Assembly: GCF_023101205.1 (NCBI RefSeq)
Contig: NZ_CP078078.1
Span: forward strand, 1,860,001-1,924,000
Length of the DNA stretch: 64,000 bases
Reading direction: 5' to 3'
Source of the DNA: Microbacterium aurugineum
Lineage (GTDB): Bacteria; Actinomycetota; Actinomycetes; Actinomycetales; Microbacteriaceae
The stretch's first letter is position 1; each line of letters opens with the position of its first letter. A program made the translations under genes and the position numbers. Under the pieces are notes generated by a model. It made no database searches. It was not told where the DNA came from and saw only the letters and a list, made by a program, of their open reading frames with translations. This document shows positions 55,692 to 64,000 of the stretch, piece by piece.

Positions 55692-57235
55692 ACTCCGACG
55701 CGCAGCGTGGGAAGGCCGAGCGAGACCGGTCGCGGGCCGCCCTCTGCCGCGGGCGTCGGGACCGCGCAGGACTCGGCCTGCCCGCGATCCCACGCGTCGC
55801 CGCCGCGGGTCCGACGGATGCGCAGCGGAGCGCTGGTCGGGTCATCCGCGAGCAGGTGGAACGGTGCGGCATGGGTCACCGTGACCGTCACGACGTCGCC
55901 CGGCCGCGGGAGAGCCGAGCCGTCGGTCACCTCGAAATGCACCAGCCGGTTGTCTTCGGCGCGGCCAGTGAGCCGGTGGGTCTCCGCGTCCTTCTTTCCT
56001 TCGCCGGTCGAGACCAGCACCTCGACCTCGCGACCGACCTGCTTCTGGTTCTCTTCCAGGGAGATACGCTCCTGCAGGGCGATCAGTCGGTTGTACCGCT
56101 CCTGCACGATCTCCTTGGGCACCTGGTCCTCCATCGTGGCGGCAGGAGTGCCCTCGCGGATCGAATACTGGAAGGTGAACGCGGCGGAGAATCGTGCCTG
56201 TTCGACGACGCGCAGGGTGTCTTCGAAGTCCTCGTCCGTCTCGCCCGGGAATCCGACGATGATGTCGGTGGTGATCGCCGCGTTCGGGATTCGTTCGCGG
56301 ACCCGATCGAGGATTCCGAGGAAACGCTCGCTGCGGTACGAACGACGCATGGCTTTGAGGATGCGATCGCTTCCGGACTGGAGCGGCATGTGCAGCTGCG
56401 GCATCACGTTCGGCGTCTCGGCCATCGCATCGATCACGTCGTCGGTGAATGCCGCGGGGTGCGGACTGGTGAACCGGATCCGCTCGAGTCCGTCGATCTC
56501 GCCCGCCGCGCGGAGAAGCTTGCCGAACGCCTGACGATCGCCGAACTCGACCCCGTAGGAGTTCACGTTCTGCCCGAGCAGAGTGACCTCGATCGCGCCG
56601 TCATCCACGAGGAGACGGATCTCGTTCAAGATGTCGCCAGGACGACGATCCTTCTCCTTGCCGCGCAGGCTGGGGACGATGCAGAAGGTGCAGGTGTTGT
56701 TGCAGCCCACGGAGATGGATACCCAGCCGCTGTGCGCGGAGTCGCGCTTCGTCGGCAGCGTGGACGGGAAGACCTCGAGCGACTCGAGGATCTCGAGCTC
56801 GGCATCACCGTTGTGGCGTGCGCGCTCGAGGAGGCCGGGCAATGAGCCCATGTTGTGGGTTCCGAACACGACGTCGACCCACGGAGCCTTGTCGAGGACG
56901 GCCTGCTTGTCCATCTGTGCCAGACACCCGCCCACCGCGATCTGCATGCCGTGCTTGCGTCGCTTCACCGAGGCGAGGTGCCCCAGCGTGCCATACAGCT
57001 TGCCGGCGGCGTTGTCTCGCACGGCACAGGTGTTGATGATCACCACATCGGCTTCGGCGCCGTCGAGCGCACGCACATAGCCGGCGCTCTCCAACGAGCC
57101 GGAGAGCCGTTCGGAGTCATGCACGTTCATCTGACACCCGAAGGTGCGGACTTCGTAGGATCGCTGTCGCCCGTCGTCGTCGACGGCCGCCGACGACGCA
57201 CTGATGATCGTCGGTTCACTGCGCGGAATAGTCAT
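55688..57235 (-). CDS. miaB: tRNA-2-methylthio-N6-dimethylallyladenosine synthase
   Basis: A radical-SAM enzyme that methylthiolates the i6A37 made by MiaA. The 515-residue protein has the N-terminal cluster cysteines in TFGCQMN, NTCAVRD and GGCLAQ, the radical-SAM motif CNNTCTFC (about residue 165), the signature [14 protein letters not shown] and a C-terminal TRAM domain. ATG 57235 (MTIPRSE) is chosen; a TTG 6 bases upstream is possible. A TACAAT box ends 9 bases before the start. It lies downstream of recX across 43 bases. Confidence 0.95.
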   Translation of the reverse strand: MTIPRSEPTIISASSAAVDDDGRQRSYEVRTFGCQMNVHDSERLSGSLESAGYVRALDGAEADVVIINTCAVRDNAAGKLYGTLGHLASVKRRKHGMQIAVGGCLAQMDKQAVLDKAPWVDVVFGTHNMGSLPGLLERARHNGDAELEILESLEVFPSTLPTKRDSAHSGWVSISVGCNNTCTFCIVPSLRGKEKDRRPGDILNEIRLLVDDGAIEVTLLGQNVNSYGVEFGDRQAFGKLLRAAGEIDGLERIRFTSPHPAAFTDDVIDAMAETPNVMPQLHMPLQSGSDRILKAMRRSYRSERFLGILDRVRERIPNAAITTDIIVGFPGETDEDFEDTLRVVEQARFSAAFTFQYSIREGTPAATMEDQVPKEIVQERYNRLIALQERISLEENQKQVGREVEVLVSTGEGKKDAETHRLTGRAEDNRLVHFEVTDGSALPRPGDVVTVTVTHAAPFHLLADDPTSAPLRIRRTRGGDAWDRGQAESCAVPTPAAEGGPRPVSLGLPTLRVGV

Positions 57236-57244
57236 GATCAACCC

Positions 57245-57250
57245 ATTGTA
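57245..57250 (-). promoter_or_regulatory. -10 box of miaB
   Basis: TACAAT on the minus strand, 9 bases before ATG 57235, giving a leader of a few bases at most. Confidence 0.45.
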
Positions 57251-57284
57251 CGAGCCGATTCCACGCGTGTGCCGCGTCGGGATC

Positions 57285-58148
57285 TCAGTCCGAGTCGACG
57301 AATCGGACGCCCGAGGTCGCCCTGCCGAACGTCGCCTCCTGCAATGCCGTCTTCGCCGCCTTCATCGCTGTCGATCCGTTGTAGCCGCGACGCGAGAGCT
57401 GCCCCATCAGACGCCGAAGCGCCGTGTCGTGGTCCAACCGGGCGAGCGAACGAGCCTTGCTCCGAGCGAACTCGAGAGCGCGTTCGTCGTCATCGTCGGG
57501 TAGCTCATCGAGCGCGACGTCGATAACCTCGCGCGGGATGCCCCGCTGGGCCAGCGCCCGGGAGAGTGCGACGCGCCCCTGCCCCTTCCGCTCTACTCCC
57601 GACGTCACCAGAACCTCGGCGAGAGCGGCATCGTCGAGGTAGCCTCTGCGTCCGAAGTCTTCGATCACCTCGTCGATCGAGGCGCTGTCGAGCTCGTGTC
57701 CCCGCAACATCTGACGCGCTTCGGAAACCGACAGCGAGCGGGATCGCAGCTTCCGTACGAGCGACTCCTCGGCCGCGGTACGGGCCTCGTCCGGATCAAC
57801 CTCGTCGCCACCCGACACCTCGTTGGATGTGTCGAGCGCATGGAGACGGGAGCCGGAGCTCGCCTCGCCTGCTCGCCCGGCTCCCGGTCTCGCAGATGCT
57901 CCTCGGGCGGGATGGCGGTCACTGGGCGTGCGCGCATCGGACGTCGTACCGAGCGCGGATCCGCGAGGCGGAGTGTCCCACGTCGATCGCCACGCTCCGG
58001 CGTCGTTCGTGTGACCGGGCTCGGCTTCCGAGACGACGTCGCTTCCTGCCGCAGCGCTCCGGCCGGGGTCCCCCTGAGGGCGAGCACCGCCGAAGAGAGG
58101 AATGATGGGGGCGATCCGCTCGGAATCGCCCCCACGTGTGTCATTCAT
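57285..58148 (-). CDS. recX: Regulatory protein RecX with a long N-terminal extension
   Basis: RecX binds RecA filaments and limits their activity. The RecX domain is residues about 125-280 ([77 protein letters not shown]). Before it lie about 125 residues of low-complexity Gly/Ser/Ala/Arg-rich sequence with no recognised fold. The ATG shares its A with the recA stop codon (TGATG), so it is coupled to recA. The reading frame stays open and the extension begins at the coupled start, so the extension is probably real. Confidence 0.92.
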   Translation of the reverse strand: MNDTRGGDSERIAPIIPLFGGARPQGDPGRSAAAGSDVVSEAEPGHTNDAGAWRSTWDTPPRGSALGTTSDARTPSDRHPARGASARPGAGRAGEASSGSRLHALDTSNEVSGGDEVDPDEARTAAEESLVRKLRSRSLSVSEARQMLRGHELDSASIDEVIEDFGRRGYLDDAALAEVLVTSGVERKGQGRVALSRALAQRGIPREVIDVALDELPDDDDERALEFARSKARSLARLDHDTALRRLMGQLSRRGYNGSTAMKAAKTALQEATFGRATSGVRFVDSD

Positions 58149-59197
58149 CAGGCCGGACGACGCTCGGCGAGCTCGTCAGCGGCGTCAGGAGCGACGAGCT
58201 GCGCACCGATACCGAGCTTCTGCTTGATCTGCGTCTCGATCGCGAGAGCGATATCGGGGTTGTTCAGCAGGAACGTACGGGCGTTCTCCTTGCCCTGCCC
58301 GAGCTGGTCGCCGTCGTAGGTGTACCACGAGCCCGACTTCTTGACGATGGCATGCTCGACGCCGAAATCGATCAGGCTGCCTTCGCGTGAGATGCCGACG
58401 CCGTAGAGGATGTCGAACTCCGCCTGCTTGAAAGGCGGAGCCATCTTGTTCTTCACGACCTTGACCCTGGTGCGGTTACCGACAGCGTCGGTCCCGTCCT
58501 TCAACGTCTCGATACGACGGATGTCCATCCGGACGGACGCGTAGAACTTCAATGCCTTACCACCGGCCGTGGTCTCGGGCGAGCCGAAGAAGACACCGAT
58601 CTTCTCGCGGAGCTGGTTGATGAAGATCATCGTGGTGTTCGTCTGGTTCAGGCCACCGGTCAGCTTGCGAAGCGCCTGCGACATGAGTCGAGCCTGCAGC
58701 CCCACATGCGAGTCACCCATCTCTCCCTCGATCTCGGCGCGCGGCACGAGCGCGGCGACGGAGTCGATGACGATCAGGTCGATCGCCCCGGATCGAACGA
58801 GCATGTCGGCGATCTCGAGCGCCTGCTCACCGGTGTCGGGCTGCGACACCAGGAGCGCGTCGATGTCGACACCGAGCTTCGCTGCGTAGTCGGGGTCGAG
58901 AGCGTGCTCCGCGTCGATGAAGGCCGCGATACCGCCGGCGCGCTGTGCGTTCGCGATCGCATGCAGCGTCAGCGTGGTCTTACCCGAGGACTCCGGTCCG
59001 TAGATCTCGACGATTCGACCACGCGGGAGTCCGCCGACGCCGAGGGCGACGTCGAGCGCGATGGAGCCGGTCGGGATGACCGCAACGGGGGCGCGCTCAT
59101 CACTGCCCAGCCGCATGACCGAGCCCTTTCCGAACTGACGGTCGATCTGGGCGAGGGCGGTCTCGAGGGACTTCTCGCGGTCTGCGGGTGATGGCAT
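58148..59197 (-). CDS. recA: Recombinase RecA
   Basis: Forms the strand-exchange filament on single-stranded DNA and triggers LexA self-cleavage. The 349-residue protein has Walker A in [17 protein letters not shown] (about residue 67), [15 protein letters not shown], Walker [20 protein letters not shown] and the L2 loop region [24 protein letters not shown] 59197 (MPSPADREK) follows AAGGAG at 7 bases; a longer frame upstream is part of the 268-base leader. A near-consensus LexA box lies about 200 bases upstream. No intein is present. Confidence 0.98.
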   Translation of the reverse strand: MPSPADREKSLETALAQIDRQFGKGSVMRLGSDERAPVAVIPTGSIALDVALGVGGLPRGRIVEIYGPESSGKTTLTLHAIANAQRAGGIAAFIDAEHALDPDYAAKLGVDIDALLVSQPDTGEQALEIADMLVRSGAIDLIVIDSVAALVPRAEIEGEMGDSHVGLQARLMSQALRKLTGGLNQTNTTMIFINQLREKIGVFFGSPETTAGGKALKFYASVRMDIRRIETLKDGTDAVGNRTRVKVVKNKMAPPFKQAEFDILYGVGISREGSLIDFGVEHAIVKKSGSWYTYDGDQLGQGKENARTFLLNNPDIALAIETQIKQKLGIGAQLVAPDAADELAERRPA

Positions 59198-59393
59198 GAT
59201 GTGCTCCTTCTGCGCGCGTGGTGCCGCCTGTAGGCTGTCGCGGCCCTCCCGGTTGGGAGTGACTCTCCGACAAGGCGTATGGCTCTTCGGCTTGTTCTCC
59301 ACCGTACGAGGGGCCACCGACATCGTCTCGGCAAACTCACGTTCGGTGGACAATCACAGCTCTGAACCACCTGTGCAGAAGACTACGCTCTCT

Positions 59394-59409
59394 TCGAACG
59401 AATATTCGA
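59394..59409. promoter_or_regulatory. Candidate SOS (LexA) box of recA
   Basis: TCGAACGAATATTCGA matches the actinobacterial LexA box TCGAAC-N4-GTTCGA with one mismatch. It lies in the 268-base gap before recA, near a TAGTCT -10-like box on the minus strand. The rest of the gap shows no further element. Confidence 0.65.
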
Positions 59410-59465
59410 CGACACGCCGCCGATCGCACACCGTGTGCCGTAACCCGCGGACATCTCCGACGGAA

Positions 59466-59690
59466 TCAGTGCCCGCGCGGCTCCAGACGGCCGACACCGT
59501 GACGCCGGTTCTCCGGGACGTCCATCTCCACGCACAGTGCGAGCCAGATCTCACGGGGCGGCGTCCCGTCGGCCAACGCCTCGAGCGCCGTGCGACCACG
59601 AAGAGCCGAGAGTCCAAGATCGTTCACCAATGACGATGCTCGCGCCTGGAATTCGGTGTCGACCGCGCGCAGAAACTCGCTACGACGCAT
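59466..59690 (-). CDS. DUF3046 family protein
   Basis: A 74-residue protein that begins MRRSEFLRAVDTEFQARAS and continues VNDLGLSALRGRTALEALADG, then VPPREIW-like TPPREIWLALCVEMDVPENR: the DUF3046 pattern. This family is almost always found just upstream of recA in Actinobacteria, as here, between clgR and recA. Function is unknown. ATG 59690 is 19 bases after the clgR stop. Confidence 0.92.
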   Translation of the reverse strand: MRRSEFLRAVDTEFQARASSLVNDLGLSALRGRTALEALADGTPPREIWLALCVEMDVPENRRHGVGRLEPRGH

Positions 59691-59709
59691 CGTCACTCCA
59701 GCACCCTGC

Positions 59710-60018
59710 TCAGTGCAACGAGAGCTGAGGCTCGATCGACGCCACGAGGTCGTCCGGAACGACATCCGGGAAGACCTGGATACCCTCGAGAACCGAGATG
59801 CGGTCTCCGACCTCGCGCATGATCGTCGAGATGGGCACATCGAGAGCATCGGCGACGGATGCGAGGATCTCGCTCGAGGCTTCCTTCTGCCCACGCTCAA
59901 CCTCACTGAGGTAGCCGAGCGCAACCGACGCCTTGCTTGCAACCTGCCGGAGCGTGCGCCCCTTCTGCAGGCGGAAGTCCCTCAGCACATCGCCGATTTC
60001 CTGTCGTACAAGAATCAT
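59710..60018 (-). CDS. clgR: ClgR-type transcriptional regulator
   Basis: A 102-residue helix-turn-helix (Cro/C1) activator. The DNA-binding domain is residues about 8-65 (IGDVLRDFRLQKGRTLRQVA, SKASVALGYLSEVERGQKEAS, ILASVADALDVPIS). ClgR activates clp protease, and in some species recX and other stress genes, and is itself turned over by ClpP. The C-terminus ending LSLH is short. A strong GGGGAGGAGG precedes ATG 60018. The 141-base gap upstream must hold its promoter (TAGACT about 55 bases before the start); no ClgR box was recognised with confidence. Confidence 0.9.
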   Translation of the reverse strand: MILVRQEIGDVLRDFRLQKGRTLRQVASKASVALGYLSEVERGQKEASSEILASVADALDVPISTIMREVGDRISVLEGIQVFPDVVPDDLVASIEPQLSLH

Positions 60019-60159
60019 CGGAACCTCCTCCCCGTGTGATCGTTCGGGGTCTCCCCCGATAGGACAGCCAGTCTAGTACGCCTGGCCTGCACGAAATCTA
60101 CCCCTGCACTCTGTGGTTTGAATGTGAGCACATCATTGATAACCCGACCGGGGCGGACA

Positions 60160-60648
60160 CTATTCCGCGACCAGGTCGAGCAGTGCTTCGAGCGCCGCAG
60201 CCACCGTCTGCGCCCGGATCGAATCCCGGTCGCCGCGGAAGCGGAATTCTCTCGCCTGCGCTCCGTTCGGCGTCACGATACCGATGTGCACGGTACCGAC
60301 GGGCTGTCCGTCCGGCGAATCCGGTCCCGCGATGCCGGTGGTGGACACGCCGACATCCGCGGGCCGATCGTCTACGCTCACCACTCGCCGCACACCCCCG
60401 GCCATCTCCAGCGCGACCTGGGGGTGCACCGGACCGCGCCGGGCGAGAAGCTCGGCGTCGACGCCGAGCACCGTCGCCTTCACGGAGGTCGCATAGGCCA
60501 CGACACCGCCGAGGAGAACGGCGGAGGCTCCGGGGACGGAGACGACCTCTGCGCACAGCGCCCCGCCGGTGAGGGACTCCGCCACTCCCAGTGTCCACCC
60601 GCGTTCGTCGAGCGCCGACAGAACGGCGGCGGCGCTCGTCTCGCTCAT
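60160..60648 (-). CDS. cinA: CinA C-terminal domain protein, nicotinamide-nucleotide amidase
   Basis: Deamidates nicotinamide mononucleotide in the pyridine nucleotide salvage cycle. The 162-residue protein is the CinA C-terminal (PncC) domain alone: LGVAESLTGGALCAEVVSVPGAS near residue 20, GGVVAYATSVKATVLGV, and STTGIAGPDSPDGQPVGTVHIG. The N-terminal MoeA-like half of full-length CinA is absent, as in many Actinobacteria. ATG 60648 overlaps the stop of pgsA (ATGA). Confidence 0.92.
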   Translation of the reverse strand: MSETSAAAVLSALDERGWTLGVAESLTGGALCAEVVSVPGASAVLLGGVVAYATSVKATVLGVDAELLARRGPVHPQVALEMAGGVRRVVSVDDRPADVGVSTTGIAGPDSPDGQPVGTVHIGIVTPNGAQAREFRFRGDRDSIRAQTVAAALEALLDLVAE

Positions 60649-61223
60649 GCCCTCTTCTGCCGCGATCCGCGCACCTGCGCCACGATGTAGTCGATCCCAC
60701 TCGCCACGGTCAGCAGCAAGACGATGATCATCAGGATGAACGTCACCAGTGTCCATGCTTCGAGACCGATGAGGACGTGCAGGGGAAGCAACGCCCATCC
60801 CAGGGCCACACCCTGGAACGCCGTCTTGATCTTGCCCATCCACGCGGCCGCGACCACATGCTCGCTCGCGACCATCAGGCGATGGATGGTGATCCCCCAC
60901 TCGCGCACGAGAATGATCGCGACGATCCACCAGCTGACCTCGTCGAGGATCGCGAGACCGATGAATCCCGCCCCGGTGAGGAGCTTGTCGGCGATCGGGT
61001 CCCAGAGCTTCCCGAAATCGCTGACGATGTCGTACTTGCGAGCGAGGTAGCCGTCGACCCAGTCGGTGGAGATGCCGACGATGAAGATGATCGCAGCGGC
61101 CCAGCGCAGTCCGGGCTCAGCCAGGCCGTAGGTTCCTCCGAGCAGCAGCAGGACGAAGAACACGACGGCGAGCGGGATCCGCGCGACCGTGATGGCATTG
61201 GGCAGCTGCCGCGGGATGGCCAT
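60645..61223 (-). CDS. pgsA: CDP-diacylglycerol--glycerol-3-phosphate 3-phosphatidyltransferase
   Basis: A membrane enzyme of phosphatidylglycerol synthesis. The 192-residue protein has several hydrophobic segments and the CDP-alcohol transferase motif DG-x2-AR-x8-G-x3-D-x3-D, starting at DGYLARKYD near residue 53. The start codon shares its A with the ftsK stop (TGATG). In this position phosphatidylinositol-phosphate synthase is an alternative of the same superfamily, but the neighbour order supports pgsA. Confidence 0.92.
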   Translation of the reverse strand: MAIPRQLPNAITVARIPLAVVFFVLLLLGGTYGLAEPGLRWAAAIIFIVGISTDWVDGYLARKYDIVSDFGKLWDPIADKLLTGAGFIGLAILDEVSWWIVAIILVREWGITIHRLMVASEHVVAAAWMGKIKTAFQGVALGWALLPLHVLIGLEAWTLVTFILMIIVLLLTVASGIDYIVAQVRGSRQKRA

Positions 61224-63937
61224 CAGTCACGCCCCGTCAGGCCCCAGGCGTCTTCGTCGCCCTCGGCCTCCACCTCGGGAAGACCGTCGTACTGGGCCGC
61301 GATCGGATCATGGGCCGGAGGCATCGGTGGGACCGGCGGGGCGGCAGGTGCCGTCGGCGCGGCGGAGGCGGCAGGAACGTCCTCGCCGCGCAGCTTCGCC
61401 ATCACCTGCGGCAGCTGCTCAGCCGTGGCCAGCACGTCCCGCGCCTTCGAACCCTCCGAAGGCCCGACGATCTCGCGGGATTCCAGCAGGTCCATCAGGC
61501 GACCGGCCTTCGCGAAACCGACACGCAACTTGCGCTGGAGCATCGACGTCGACCCGAACTGCGACGAAACGATGAGCTCGGCCGCGGCGAGCAACAGCTC
61601 CAGATCGTCGCCGATGTCCTCGTCGACCTCTTTCTTCTTGGTCGGCTCCATCGCCTCCTGCACGTCGGCACGATAGTCCGGGCGCGCTTGGCGGGTGACG
61701 TGCTTGACGACGGCGTCGATCTCCTTCTCGTCGACCCACGCGCCCTGCAGTCGGAACGGCTTGGAAGAACCCATCGGCGAGAACAGCGCGTCACCCTGAC
61801 CGATGAGTTTGTCGGCTCCCGGGCTGTCGAGGATGACCCGGCTGTCGGTGACGCTGGTGACCGCGAACGCGAGACGCGACGGCACGTTGGCCTTGATCAG
61901 ACCGGTGACGACGTCGACGCTCGGACGCTGGGTCGCGAGGACGAGGTGGATACCGGAAGCGCGCGCGAGCTGAGTGATGCGGACGATCGAGTCCTCCACG
62001 TCGCGCGGGGCGACCATCATGAGGTCTGCGAGCTCATCCACCACAACCAGGAGGTACGGGTACGGCTTGAGAACGCGTTCACTGCCCACCGGCAGCTCGA
62101 CCTCACCGGCCCTGACGGCACGGTTGAAGTCATCGATGTGGCGGAAGCCGAACGACGCGAGGTCGTCGTACCGCATGTCCATCTCCTTCACGACCCACTG
62201 CAGCGCTTCGGCCGCCTTCTTCGGGTTCGTGATGATGGGCGTGATCAGATGCGGAACGCCGGCATAGCTGGTGAGCTCCACACGCTTCGGGTCGATCAGG
62301 ACCATGCGCACGTCGGCGGGACGCGCCCGCATGAGCAGACTGGTGATCATGGAGTTCACGAAGCTGGACTTACCGGAGCCGGTCGAGCCGGCGACCAAGA
62401 GGTGCGGCATCTTGGCGAGATTCGCGATCACGATGTTGCCGCCGACGTCCTTGCCGACGCCGATCGTCATCGGGTGCGTGCTCTTCTGCGCGGCGGGCGA
62501 GCGCAGAACGTCGCCGAGCGCGACCATCTCCTTGTCGGCGTTCGGGATCTCGATCCCGATCGCGCTCTTGCCCGGGATCGGCGAGAGGATGCGGACGTCG
62601 TTCGAGGCGACCGCATAGGCGAAGTTGTTGCTCAGCTGCAGGATCTTCTCGACCTTGACGCCGTGCCCGACCTCGACCTCGTACTGCGTGACCGTCGGGC
62701 CGCGCGAGAATCCGGTGACCTTCGCGTCGACCTTGAACTGCGACAGCACGCTCGTGATCTGCTCGATCACCTTGTCGGTCGCCTCGGAGCGCATCACGGG
62801 CGGCGGCCCTTCGACCAGCAGTCCCGGAGACGGCAGGACGTACGGGGTGACGGGAGCCTGAGGACCACGATCCCCCGGGCCCGCGGTCCCGAATCCGTCC
62901 AGGCCGGGGAGCTCGGGGACCTCGCCGGTGTCGGACGCGTCATCCAGCAGCGCTGTGTTCTGCTGCTCGGCGAGGGAATCCGCAACGGAGCGCACGTCCG
63001 AGAGAACCTCGGTGGCGGCGTCATAAGGATTCTCGACGACGACCGCCTGGTCGTACGCCGGGGTCGGCTCGGACGTCGTCAGCAGCGCGGTGATGTCGTC
63101 GGAACCGAGGGTGCCCTCGTCGGGGTCTTCTTCGCGCCCGGACTTGTTCCGCCGCCACCAGGGCAGCACGTCGGGGTCGTCGACCTTGTCGGCGTCGTCG
63201 ATCGCCGCATCCTTCGCCGGCTTCTCCGGGCGCTCGGCGTCGAACATCCACGCGTAGAGGTCGCCGAGTCGGGAGCCGATGCGGTTGGGAGGGGTCTTGG
63301 TGAGGATCAGGATGCTCAGCGCGGCGAGCAGCGACAGGACGATGTAGGCGGGAATGTCGGTGAGGTAGCTGAGCGGCTGACCGAGCATCCAGCCGAAGAG
63401 GCCGCCGGATTCGCTCAGGGCGAGCATTCCCTCCCTGGGCTGAGGACCGTCGCCGGCCACGTGGCAGAAGCCGGCTAGCGTCAGGATGAAGAGCCCGAAC
63501 CCGATACCGATGCGACCGTTGTCATGCACGGACGACGGGTGGCGGAACAGCCATCCGGCCAGCAGAAGCAGAAGCACGGGCATCACGAAGGCGACGCGTC
63601 CGATCAGCCCGCCGACGGAGTACGCGCTGATGTTCGCGGCGACCTCGTTGCCGATGAAGAACCACTCGTTGACCGCTCCGAGGACGGCGAGCACGACCAG
63701 GAAGAACGGGAATCCGTCGCGGCGATCGTCTTTCTCGAGCGTCTCCGGCCCGAACGCGCGGAAGAGTCCGCCGACACCGTGTGCCAATCCGACCCAGGCA
63801 CGGACGACGATCGGAGGCTTCTCGGCCTCGTCGATGTACTTCTTCGGAGCGGGCTGGGCCTTGGGAGCCGTCTGCCGCTTGGGGCGCGACGGTGCGCTGG
63901 TCGACGCGCGCTCTGTCTTCGTGGAACTCCTGGCCAT
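61223..63937 (-). CDS. ftsK: DNA translocase FtsK/SpoIIIE
   Basis: Pumps chromosomal DNA across the division septum. The 904-residue protein has a basic N-terminal tail, four hydrophobic segments (about residues 80-230), an acidic linker of about 200 residues, the alpha/beta motor domain with Walker A in [11 protein letters not shown] and Walker B in [11 protein letters not shown], and the C-terminal gamma winged helix ([19 protein letters not shown]) that reads KOPS/SRS-type sequences. A Pro/Ala tail of about 60 residues follows. ATG 63937 lies 6 bases after a TAACGT box (leaderless). Confidence 0.96.
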   Translation of the reverse strand: MARSSTKTERASTSAPSRPKRQTAPKAQPAPKKYIDEAEKPPIVVRAWVGLAHGVGGLFRAFGPETLEKDDRRDGFPFFLVVLAVLGAVNEWFFIGNEVAANISAYSVGGLIGRVAFVMPVLLLLLAGWLFRHPSSVHDNGRIGIGFGLFILTLAGFCHVAGDGPQPREGMLALSESGGLFGWMLGQPLSYLTDIPAYIVLSLLAALSILILTKTPPNRIGSRLGDLYAWMFDAERPEKPAKDAAIDDADKVDDPDVLPWWRRNKSGREEDPDEGTLGSDDITALLTTSEPTPAYDQAVVVENPYDAATEVLSDVRSVADSLAEQQNTALLDDASDTGEVPELPGLDGFGTAGPGDRGPQAPVTPYVLPSPGLLVEGPPPVMRSEATDKVIEQITSVLSQFKVDAKVTGFSRGPTVTQYEVEVGHGVKVEKILQLSNNFAYAVASNDVRILSPIPGKSAIGIEIPNADKEMVALGDVLRSPAAQKSTHPMTIGVGKDVGGNIVIANLAKMPHLLVAGSTGSGKSSFVNSMITSLLMRARPADVRMVLIDPKRVELTSYAGVPHLITPIITNPKKAAEALQWVVKEMDMRYDDLASFGFRHIDDFNRAVRAGEVELPVGSERVLKPYPYLLVVVDELADLMMVAPRDVEDSIVRITQLARASGIHLVLATQRPSVDVVTGLIKANVPSRLAFAVTSVTDSRVILDSPGADKLIGQGDALFSPMGSSKPFRLQGAWVDEKEIDAVVKHVTRQARPDYRADVQEAMEPTKKKEVDEDIGDDLELLLAAAELIVSSQFGSTSMLQRKLRVGFAKAGRLMDLLESREIVGPSEGSKARDVLATAEQLPQVMAKLRGEDVPAASAAPTAPAAPPVPPMPPAHDPIAAQYDGLPEVEAEGDEDAWGLTGRD

Positions 63938-63943
63938 GCTCTC

Positions 63944-63949
63944 ACGTTA
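63944..63949 (-). promoter_or_regulatory. -10 box of ftsK
   Basis: TAACGT on the minus strand ends 6 bases before ATG 63937. The last 50 bases of the window show nothing else. Confidence 0.4.
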
Positions 63950-64000
63950 CGTCCAACAGCCGACATCACCGCGTAATGACGCGGCTTTCCGCGGATCCGG

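Noticed and set aside
59198..59353. N-terminal extension of recA from an upstream ATG at 59353
   Set aside because: The extra 52 residues are unlike any RecA N-terminus. The ATG at 59197 has AAGGAG and the family start MPSPADREK.

Overview
This 64 kb window has high GC content, and its gene content and order point to Actinomycetota, most likely family Microbacteriaceae and a Microbacterium-like genome. The evidence is the order ftsK-pgsA-cinA-clgR-DUF3046-recA-recX-miaB-miaA-dapF, CtpE-like and DUF5979 proteins, frequent GTG starts, ATGA/GTGA stop-start overlaps, and many start codons placed 6-7 bases after a TANNNT -10 box (leaderless mRNAs). Coding density is very high. No gap without a gene or RNA exceeds 300 bases; the longest are about 200-270 bases, and what they hold is given in the entries.

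Layout. The left edge (1-468) holds the start of a DUF3375 gene, the JetA/MksF kleisin subunit of Wadjet/MksBEFG anti-plasmid condensin systems, running off the window. Next come tRNA-Gln and gltX, a translationally coupled trio (FAH hydrolase, MFS transporter, methyltransferase), branched-chain amino-acid genes ilvE and leuB, a TetR/DHA2 efflux pair, and serA. Three membrane proteins of unknown role follow, then a GntR regulator divergent from a large FAD/Fe-S D-lactate-type dehydrogenase.

From 16.9 to 26.6 kb lies a sugar-utilisation locus: two GH29 alpha-L-fucosidases, an M81 (MlrC-like) metallopeptidase, a ROK kinase, a CUT1 ABC importer and a divergent ROK repressor. The two transcription units share a palindrome centred on ACATCCGATGT, a probable operator. 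Next is ilvD-ilvB-ilvN-ilvC, placed directly after the trehalose genes otsA-otsB. Then come an MFS transporter, a PLP aminotransferase, a thiolase/CoA-transferase operon with a divergent IclR regulator, a MarR/MFS pair and a YbaK-like deacylase.

The right third holds a sortase-anchored surface protein with two overlapping sorting motifs, tRNA-Lys, hisN, a lipoprotein, a CtpE-like P-type ATPase, tmRNA (ssrA), a SIMPL protein and hflX. It ends with the long minus-strand housekeeping block from dapF to ftsK, with a likely SOS box before recA.

Themes. Most of the amino-acid genes needed for valine, isoleucine and leucine are here in two places. Catabolic clusters each carry their own divergent regulator with a visible palindrome. 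No insertion sequence, phage gene or CRISPR array was seen.
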